DNA of 20,271 nt from the NCBI GenBank assembly GCA_964560775.1, contig CAZLNH010000083.1, forward strand, positions 1-20,271, read 5' to 3'. Position 1 is the stretch's first letter. Every line of letters starts with the position of its first letter. Positions 14,470 to 20,271 of the stretch are shown here, piece after piece. This DNA comes from Woeseia sp964560775. Its GTDB lineage: Bacteria; Pseudomonadota; Gammaproteobacteria; Steroidobacterales; Woeseiaceae. A program made the position numbers and the translations under genes. The notes under the pieces are model-generated. The model was given only the letters and a program-made list of their open reading frames with translations. It did not search any database and had not been told where the DNA came from.

Positions 14470-15834
14470 TCAATGCCCTCCCTGGCCCGCCGGTTCGGCC
14501 GCCAACGCCGCGACGACGCGTTCCATGCACATGAAGCGCGAACCCTTGACCAGCACGTTGACATCCGGACGAAGATCGGCCGTAGCCGCGACGACCAGGT
14601 CATCGGCTGTCGGAAACCATTCTGCAGCGCTGCCGAATCCCGCGATCGTGTGCTTTGTCAGCGGTCCCGTCGCCAGCAACCGGTCGACACCTGCGTCTTT
14701 TGCAGCAATGCCGACGTCACGATGCAGTGCAGCGGCATCACTGCCTAGTTCACCCATATCGCCAAGCACCAACCAGCTCTCTCCGTCCTGCGCGGCAATG
14801 AATTCAGCTGCAGCGGCGACGCTTGCGGGATTGGCGTTGTAGCTGTCGTCAAACAAGCGCGAGCCCCGCAATCCCGGCAGTGATCGCAAACGTCCGCCGA
14901 TCGGCCGCACGGCTTCCAGGCCGGACCGTATCTGCTCAGGCAACAAGCCCGCGGCCAGCAGTATCGCCGCGGCGGCAGCCGCGTTCGTCACATTGTGCGA
15001 TCCAGGTAGTGGCAATCGAACCGCAAGCGCTTCACCGGCTATATGAAGCCTGAAAGTTGAGCCGCCGGCTTCCGCCTTCACTCCGGCTATACGTACCGTG
15101 GCGTCTTTGGCGCGGCCAAAGGTGACAATATCGAGGTCGCTTGCCATCGAGCGCCACAATTCAAAGTACCGGTCGTCCGCATTGAGAACAGCGGTCTTCG
15201 GCCGCTCCGCTCCCTGCAATATTTCGCCCTTGGCCCTGGCGACGCCCTCGATGGAGCCAAATCCCTCGAGGTGCGATGGCCCGGCGTTGGTAATTGCCAC
15301 GATCGCAGGCATTGCGAGCGACGTAAGCCATGCGATTTCCCCGGCGTGATTAGCACCCATTTCCAGTACCGCATACCGGTGCTCGCGCGCGAGGCTCAGC
15401 AGCATCAGGGGCATGCCGATATCGTTATTGAGGTTGCCGCGTGTCGCGAGCGTAGCGGCAACCTGCGACAATCCCGCCGCGACCATTTCCTTCAGCGTCG
15501 TTTTGCCATTACTGCCCGTCAGCGCAATCACCGTTGCGGGCATGCGGCACCGCCAGCTCGCGCCGAGCCGGCCGAGCGCCAGGCGTGTATTGTCAACAGC
15601 GATGCCCGGCAACCGGACCTTCGTGACCGACTGCGCAACAATACCGGCCGCGCCTTTTTCCGCCGCCTGCCGTGCAAAGCGGGCGCCGTCGAAATTGGGA
15701 CCCTTCAACGCGAAGAACAGCTGGCCTGGCTGCACGGCACGGCTATCCGTGCTGACGCCACGAAATGTCGCATCGTCTCCGGAAAGCTTTCCTTGCATGG
15801 CGGCGGCCGCGCGTGACATTGATTCCTCGATCAT
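14470..15834 (-). CDS. murF: UDP-MurNAc-tripeptide--D-alanyl-D-alanine ligase MurF
   Basis: MurF adds the D-Ala-D-Ala made by Ddl, completing the UDP-MurNAc-pentapeptide. The 454-residue protein has an N-terminal domain with VSTDSRAVQPGQLFFALKG, the P-loop TGSNGKTT (106-113), LNNDIGMPL and LEMGANHAGEIAWL in the central domain, and DDSYNANP (329-336). It ends with LGDMGELG and VLVKGSRFMCMERVV. ATG 15834 overlaps the murE stop (ATGA); another Met at residue 6 is possible. Length and motif order are normal for the family. Confidence 0.98.
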   Translation of the reverse strand: MIEESMSRAAAAMQGKLSGDDATFRGVSTDSRAVQPGQLFFALKGPNFDGARFARQAAEKGAAGIVAQSVTKVRLPGIAVDNTRLALGRLGASWRCRMPATVIALTGSNGKTTLKEMVAAGLSQVAATLATRGNLNNDIGMPLMLLSLAREHRYAVLEMGANHAGEIAWLTSLAMPAIVAITNAGPSHLEGFGSIEGVARAKGEILQGAERPKTAVLNADDRYFELWRSMASDLDIVTFGRAKDATVRIAGVKAEAGGSTFRLHIAGEALAVRLPLPGSHNVTNAAAAAAILLAAGLLPEQIRSGLEAVRPIGGRLRSLPGLRGSRLFDDSYNANPASVAAAAEFIAAQDGESWLVLGDMGELGSDAAALHRDVGIAAKDAGVDRLLATGPLTKHTIAGFGSAAEWFPTADDLVVAATADLRPDVNVLVKGSRFMCMERVVAALAAEPAGQGGH

Positions 15835-17351
15835 TGCGGTGCCCGCCGTTGTCCGCGCGCATCCAGATGTGACCTGGCGACGAGGTAATCGGAAAATACC
15901 AGGCGCTCGTTGCCAATAATCTGGTAGCTCTCATGACCCTTGCCGGCAACGAGAACAATATCGTCGACGCCGGCATGCCCGATCGCCCACGCGATGGCCG
16001 CGGCACGATCTTCAATGACGGCGGTGTCCTGCGCGGCTCCGGCACGAATGTCGTCGATGATCGCCGACGGCGATTCGGAGCGCGGATTGTCGCTCGTGAT
16101 AATGACGTGATCGGCCAACGACGACGCCACGTCGCCCATCTCCGGCCGTTTGCCGCTGTCCCGGTCGCCACCACACCCGAAGACACACCACAGTGTGCCT
16201 TTGCAATGCGGGCGCAAGGACTCGAGTGCCGCCTGCAGTGCCGCCGGCGTATGCGCATAGTCAACGAACACTTGTGGCGATGGCGTATTGGAACCGGCTG
16301 GCACCCGCTGCATGCGTCCAGGCGGCGCAGTGACACCCTCCATCAGCTCAAGTACATCAGGGAATTCGATGTCGTAGCACAGGAGCAACGCGATGACGTT
16401 CACTGCATTGGCAACATTGAAGGTGCCAACCAGCGGCAGGCGGCAGCGCCCTGTGCCCCACGAACTGCGAATGTCGACCAGCGCACCGGTCGTCAACGCC
16501 CGGGTCCGGCTCGCAAATACGAACCGGTGCGACCCTGCGTCGTGCGTATCGTCGCTGGCCGTGACGACTGCCGATTCACCGCAACGTGCCGCCAGCACAA
16601 CGCCAAACTCACTGTCGAGGCTGATCACCCGGTGCGCCGGTTCGTGTTCGAGGAACAAGCGTGCCTTCGTATCCCCGTATTCCTTCATGCTGCCGTGATA
16701 ATCGATGTGATCGCGGCTGAGATTCGTAAACAGGGCGGCATCGAAACGTACGCCATCGACACGGTGCTGGCTCAAACCATGCGACGACACTTCCATTGCG
16801 ACATGCGTGGCGCCGCAATCCCGGAATTCGGCAAGCTGGCGATGCACCTCAACGCAGTCCGGCGTCGTCAGGCCGCTGGCGGCATCAATTTCTTCAATGC
16901 CGGCACCGAGCGTGCCGAGATAGGCGGCAGGCTGTCCCAGTTTTTGCAGGCACTGCGCGAGAAGATACGCAACGGTTGTCTTGCCGTTGGTGCCGGTGAC
17001 ACCGGCGACCCGCAAGCTTGCCGACGGCAGATCGAACCAGCGATTGGCAATGGTCCCGAGTCTGCGCGAAAGATCTTCAACGGGAACGGCAGTGACCCCG
17101 TCGAGCGGTTCAAAGCTGCGCCCTTCAGACGGTTCCCAGACAATCGCAGCCACCTTGCGTGCGAGTGCCTCGCTCACATAATCAAGGCCATGCGAACGCG
17201 TGCCGCGACTTGCAAGGAAAACGTCGCCGGCATGTAGCCGGCGACTGTCGCTTGCAATGCCGGCAACTGCAATAGGCGGCGCCGATGCCATACCTTGCAG
17301 CAGCTGTGAGAGGTTGGGCGCGAGTGTCAGGTGTTCGGCAGGCATGCTCAT
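15831..17351 (-). CDS. murE: UDP-MurNAc-L-Ala-D-Glu--meso-diaminopimelate ligase MurE
   Basis: MurE adds the third residue of the stem peptide. The 506-residue protein has GIASDSRRLHAGDVFLA at the UDP site and the P-loop TGTNGKTT (119-126). MEVSSHGL and NLSRDHIDYHG are followed by YGDTKARLF, in which Lys229 is the likely carbamylated residue. VDYAHTP (363-369) and FGCGGDRDSGKRPEMG follow. The DNPR motif (421-424) marks specificity for meso-diaminopimelate rather than L-lysine, so this organism should have the usual gram-negative peptidoglycan chemistry. ATG 17351 overlaps the ftsI stop (ATGA). Confidence 0.98.
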   Translation of the reverse strand: MSMPAEHLTLAPNLSQLLQGMASAPPIAVAGIASDSRRLHAGDVFLASRGTRSHGLDYVSEALARKVAAIVWEPSEGRSFEPLDGVTAVPVEDLSRRLGTIANRWFDLPSASLRVAGVTGTNGKTTVAYLLAQCLQKLGQPAAYLGTLGAGIEEIDAASGLTTPDCVEVHRQLAEFRDCGATHVAMEVSSHGLSQHRVDGVRFDAALFTNLSRDHIDYHGSMKEYGDTKARLFLEHEPAHRVISLDSEFGVVLAARCGESAVVTASDDTHDAGSHRFVFASRTRALTTGALVDIRSSWGTGRCRLPLVGTFNVANAVNVIALLLCYDIEFPDVLELMEGVTAPPGRMQRVPAGSNTPSPQVFVDYAHTPAALQAALESLRPHCKGTLWCVFGCGGDRDSGKRPEMGDVASSLADHVIITSDNPRSESPSAIIDDIRAGAAQDTAVIEDRAAAIAWAIGHAGVDDIVLVAGKGHESYQIIGNERLVFSDYLVARSHLDARGQRRAPQ

Positions 17352-19075
17352 CGACTCATCGCCTGCAACGTCCCGTCAGTCGTTCGCTCGGGGAGGGCAT
17401 CCGGAGGTACGGCCAGCAGCCGCAACGATTCCGACATGACGTCTGCGAACACCGGCGCGGCGACATCGGAAGCGTAGTAAAGCTCGCCTTTCGGCTCATC
17501 GATGATGATTACCGCTGCGAGTCGTGGATCACTGGCAGGTGCGATGCCGGCGAAAATCGACAGGTACTTGTCCTCCGAATAACCCCCGGCAGCAAACTTC
17601 CATGCGGTCCCGGTCTTGCCGGCAACGCGGTATCCGGCAACCTGTGCCTTGACGCCGGTACCGCCCGGTCGAATGACCTCTTCCATCATTGCCAGGACGG
17701 CCGTCGCGGTTTCCTCGCTGATGACGCGCTCGCCCTCGGGTGCCCGGTCGAGCGCTACCAGTGACACCTCGCGCGATATGCCACCGCTGCCGATGACGGC
17801 ATACGCTTGCGCAAGCTGCAGCGGTGTCACGGACACACCGTAGCCGTAGGCCAGCGTCGCCTGGCTTATTTGCTGCCAGTGATTGTAGTGCGTCAGCAAA
17901 CCTGCCGATTCGCCGGGAAATCCGCTGGTCGTCAAAGTGCCAAGGCCGAAGCGCGTCATCGTGCTCCACAACTGATCCGGCTCCAGCGACATCGCAATTT
18001 TCGTCACGCCGACGTTGCTCGAGCGGGACATGACTGTCGTCATGCTGACGCGGCCCAGATTGCGCCGGTCTTCGATTTTCTTTGCACCGACGACAACGTA
18101 GCCGGGTGACGTGTCGATCACGCTGCTCGGACGGTACTGGCCGCTCTCGAGCGCGGCACTCATGATCAGCGGCTTGATACTGGAGCCCGGTTCGAAAATA
18201 TCGGTGATTGCGCGGTTCCGGTAGCGCTCTGCCGAATACTGCGACCGGTCATTCGGGTTGTAGGTTGGCTGGTTCACCATCGCCAGCACTTCACCGCTCT
18301 GCACATCAAGTACCACGATGGAGCCGGAATCCGCCTCAAACTCATGGATCGCCGACTTTAAACTGCGGTAGGCGAGGTATTGCAGGCGCAGGTCTATGCT
18401 CGACCGCAGGTCCTTCCCGGGATCCGGCGGCCGGATGCTCTCGACGTTCTCGACCGACCGGCCAAGCCGGTCTTTCAATACCCGCTTGGCACCGGACTTG
18501 CCGCTCAGCCAGTGATTGAACTCGAGTTCGAGTCCTTCCTGGCCGTCATCGTCGATGCTGGTGAACCCGACCAGGTGCCCGGCCACTTCACCGGCCGGAT
18601 AGTAGCGCCGGTATTCGCGTATGGCGTTAACGCCGGGCAGCTTCAACGCCAATACACGATGTGCCTGATCCGGGCTCAAGTGACGCTGCAGATAAACGAA
18701 CTCCTTGTTCATGCTGCGTGTCAGGCGCCGCATCAGCAGTTGCGAATCTATGTCGAGGGCAGCGGCCAGTTCCGGCACGCGGTCTACGGCGGTCGCCAGT
18801 TCACTTGGATTGGCCCAGATGCTGTCGACCGGCGTGCTGATGGCAAGCGGCTCACCGTTCCGGTCGGTAATAGTGCCTCGGTGCGCGGAAATCTTCTCGG
18901 TGCGCAGATGTCGCGTGTCGGCCTCGTGGTTAAGAAATTCCTTGTTGAATACCTGCAGGTGCACGGCACGCGCAACCAGTGAAGTGGCAGCCAGCACGAA
19001 GAAAACGCCCACGATCGCGGTCCTGCCCGCGAAGCGTCGCGCAGATTGCTGCTTGGTTTCGGCTCCGCGGCTCAT
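17348..19075 (-). CDS. ftsI: Septal peptidoglycan transpeptidase FtsI (PBP3)
   Basis: FtsI is the class B penicillin-binding protein that cross-links septal peptidoglycan with FtsW. The 575-residue protein has a short cytoplasmic head, one membrane helix (about 18-37), a pedestal domain with RGTITDRNGEPLA, then the transpeptidase domain. Its active-site motifs are SSIK (Ser298 nucleophile), SSN (352-354) and KTGT (487-490). Length is near the E. coli 588 residues. ATG 19075 overlaps the ftsL stop (ATGA). The position next to ftsL and far upstream of ftsW is standard for dcw clusters. Confidence 0.98.
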   Translation of the reverse strand: MSRGAETKQQSARRFAGRTAIVGVFFVLAATSLVARAVHLQVFNKEFLNHEADTRHLRTEKISAHRGTITDRNGEPLAISTPVDSIWANPSELATAVDRVPELAAALDIDSQLLMRRLTRSMNKEFVYLQRHLSPDQAHRVLALKLPGVNAIREYRRYYPAGEVAGHLVGFTSIDDDGQEGLELEFNHWLSGKSGAKRVLKDRLGRSVENVESIRPPDPGKDLRSSIDLRLQYLAYRSLKSAIHEFEADSGSIVVLDVQSGEVLAMVNQPTYNPNDRSQYSAERYRNRAITDIFEPGSSIKPLIMSAALESGQYRPSSVIDTSPGYVVVGAKKIEDRRNLGRVSMTTVMSRSSNVGVTKIAMSLEPDQLWSTMTRFGLGTLTTSGFPGESAGLLTHYNHWQQISQATLAYGYGVSVTPLQLAQAYAVIGSGGISREVSLVALDRAPEGERVISEETATAVLAMMEEVIRPGGTGVKAQVAGYRVAGKTGTAWKFAAGGYSEDKYLSIFAGIAPASDPRLAAVIIIDEPKGELYYASDVAAPVFADVMSESLRLLAVPPDALPERTTDGTLQAMSR

Positions 19076-19359
19076 TGGCGCTCAATTACGTATATTTCCG
19101 TGGCGTCCGGTCTTACCAGGGACAGATCATCGGCAGCGACCTGCTCGATGCGGGCATGCGTCGCCCATGTGCTTTGCTCAATCTGCAGCTGGCCCCATTC
19201 AATGTTCAGCTTGTCTCTCTCGGCGGTCAGCTCCTCAAGCTCGACAAACAGCTTGCGGGCTTCGTGTTTCGTATAAATCAACGCGAGCGCGGACACCACG
19301 CAAACGATGGCAAAGACCAGGGTCAGCAGCAGCGGTTGGCGGGGAGCACCCAGTTGCAT
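19072..19359 (-). CDS. ftsL: Cell division protein FtsL
   Basis: FtsL is a small bitopic inner-membrane protein that forms a complex with FtsB and FtsQ and activates FtsWI. The 95-residue product has a membrane helix (about 9-29), then a charged helix suited to a coiled coil (about 31-62, KHEARKLFVELEELTAERD), and a short tail DATEIYVIERQ. Sequence identity in this family is low. The call rests on size, this architecture and the place between rsmH and ftsI. The ATG shares one base with the rsmH stop (TGATG). Confidence 0.93.
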   Translation of the reverse strand: MQLGAPRQPLLLTLVFAIVCVVSALALIYTKHEARKLFVELEELTAERDKLNIEWGQLQIEQSTWATHARIEQVAADDLSLVRPDATEIYVIERQ

Positions 19360-20271
19360 CAGAGACGCTCCGCGATTCTGAGATGCGCACTGCGCGAGCG
19401 CGCGTTCTGCCGGATTTCCGCGGGTGTCGCACTGACCGCCTTGCCGATGAGCTTCAGGCGCGGCCGGTACTCGGCGGGCACCGATGGCATGCCTCGGTAC
19501 GCCTCAGCTTCGCGTGATGCCGTCCGCATGAAGCGCTTGACACGCCGGTCCTCCAGCGAGTGAAAGCTGATGACGCACATGCGCCCGCCCGGGCGCAGCA
19601 CGCCGGGCGCTGCCTCAAGTGCCGCGTCGAGTTGCTGCAGCTCATCGTTGACAGCGATGCGTATTGCCTGGAACGTTTTTGTGGCAGGGTGCAAGCGCCT
19701 GGCAGTTGCCGGTACGCACGCACGAACGATCTCGGCAAGCTGCCCGGTGCGCGTGATCGGCCCCGTTTTGCGCGCGGCAACGACCGCTCTCGCAATGCGC
19801 GGCGCAAAACGCTCTTCACCGAATTCGTAAAGCACTTTTTTCAATACCTTCTCGTCAACTTGCGCGAGCCATTCGGCTGCGCTCGCTCCTGTGGTCGGGT
19901 CCATTCGCATGTCCAGCGGCCCGTCGTTCCGGAAACTGAATCCGCGCTCTGCTTCATCCAGCTGCGGCGAGGAGACGCCCAGATCGAATAACAGGCCGTC
20001 CACCTGTCCGGAAAGACCGTGCCTTGCTGCGATATCTTCAAGTTGCGCAATTTCGCTCCTCTCCATGGCAAATCGCGGATCACCGGTCAGCCGCTCATCG
20101 GCCGACCGCACCGCGTCGGGATCGCGGTCAATGGCGAGCAACCTGCCCGCGCTTCCCAGCCGCTTCAGTATTTCGACGCTGTGCCCGCCGCGACCAAACG
20201 TGGCGTCGATGTAATTTCCATCTGCCCGGATCTGCAGGCCATCGATTACTGCCTGCAGTAGTACCGGTACA
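19359..20271 (-). CDS. rsmH: 16S rRNA (cytosine1402-N4)-methyltransferase RsmH, 5' end cut by the window
   Basis: RsmH (MraW) methylates N4 of C1402 in 16S rRNA using S-adenosylmethionine. The frame runs without interruption to the right edge. The first visible residues, VPVLLQAVIDGL, correspond to positions near residue 8-10 of the family, so only a few codons are missing. Motifs are YIDATFGRGGHS (SAM-binding loop), LAIDRDPDAV, FDLGVSSPQLDEAERGFSF, MRMDP, and CVISFHSLEDRRVKRFM. It ends RSAHLRIAERL. A TTG at 20141 is internal and not the start. In most clusters mraZ precedes this gene; that would lie outside the window. Confidence 0.97.
   Translation of the reverse strand, partial: VPVLLQAVIDGLQIRADGNYIDATFGRGGHSVEILKRLGSAGRLLAIDRDPDAVRSADERLTGDPRFAMERSEIAQLEDIAARHGLSGQVDGLLFDLGVSSPQLDEAERGFSFRNDGPLDMRMDPTTGASAAEWLAQVDEKVLKKVLYEFGEERFAPRIARAVVAARKTGPITRTGQLAEIVRACVPATARRLHPATKTFQAIRIAVNDELQQLDAALEAAPGVLRPGGRMCVISFHSLEDRRVKRFMRTASREAEAYRGMPSVPAEYRPRLKLIGKAVSATPAEIRQNARSRSAHLRIAERL

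Noticed and set aside
15933..17237. Plus-strand open frame of 434 codons opposite murE
   Set aside because: It is antisense to a certain murE gene, has no recognisable domain, and long antisense frames are common in GC-rich coding DNA.
1..20271. CRISPR arrays, tRNA or rRNA genes, phage or defence genes
   Set aside because: No repeat-spacer pattern, cloverleaf or related coding sequence was seen; nearly all bases belong to core cell-wall and division genes.

Overview
The window is a gram-negative chromosomal core region, almost certainly from a gammaproteobacterium with a fairly GC-rich genome. It holds a nearly complete dcw (division and cell wall) cluster on the minus strand, followed by lpxC, a dciA-like gene and an M23/LytM-type gene. 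The lpxC - dciA - M23 order after ftsZ is a gammaproteobacterial arrangement, in which secA usually follows. A short type II murB lies between murC and ddl, which excludes the E. coli layout. I cannot name the genus from the sequence.

Layout in transcription order, right to left on the minus strand: rsmH (5' end cut by the window edge), ftsL, ftsI, murE, murF, mraY, murD, ftsW, murG, murC, murB, ddl, ftsQ, ftsA, ftsZ. From rsmH to ftsQ there are essentially no spacers. Nine junctions are 4-bp ATGA/GTGA overlaps, so translational coupling is likely throughout. The ftsQ-ftsA gap appears to be bridged by a 17-codon ORF that overlaps both neighbours in the same way. A 22-nt palindrome follows ftsA. 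A hairpin terminator with a UUCG loop follows ftsZ. lpxC then appears to have its own promoter and a leader of about 200 nt with small repeats.

The plus-strand dciA-like gene converges on lpxC, and a ~100-bp imperfect palindrome of a dispersed-repeat type sits between their ends. Divergent from dciA is a membrane-anchored periplasmic LytM/M23 protein on the minus strand. Two substitutions in its active-site motifs suggest it may be a regulator rather than an active peptidase. The left edge carries a perfect 24-bp inverted repeat just after the M23 stop codon.

The most interesting element is in the 314-bp dciA/M23 spacer. The minus strand there matches the conserved core of a GEMM-I (cyclic di-GMP-I class) riboswitch. 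It sits just downstream of a plausible sigma70 promoter and upstream of a leader in which the Shine-Dalgarno sequence of the M23 gene can be sequestered in a hairpin. The model is that a cyclic dinucleotide controls a cell-wall hydrolase or hydrolase-activator gene placed next to the division cluster.

Together the genes cover cytoplasmic synthesis of the UDP-MurNAc-pentapeptide (murB, murC, murD, murE, ddl, murF), lipid I and lipid II formation (mraY, murG), septal polymerisation and cross-linking (ftsW, ftsI), the divisome scaffold (ftsL, ftsQ, ftsA, ftsZ), the committed step of lipid A synthesis (lpxC), helicase loading (dciA) and peptidoglycan remodelling (M23).
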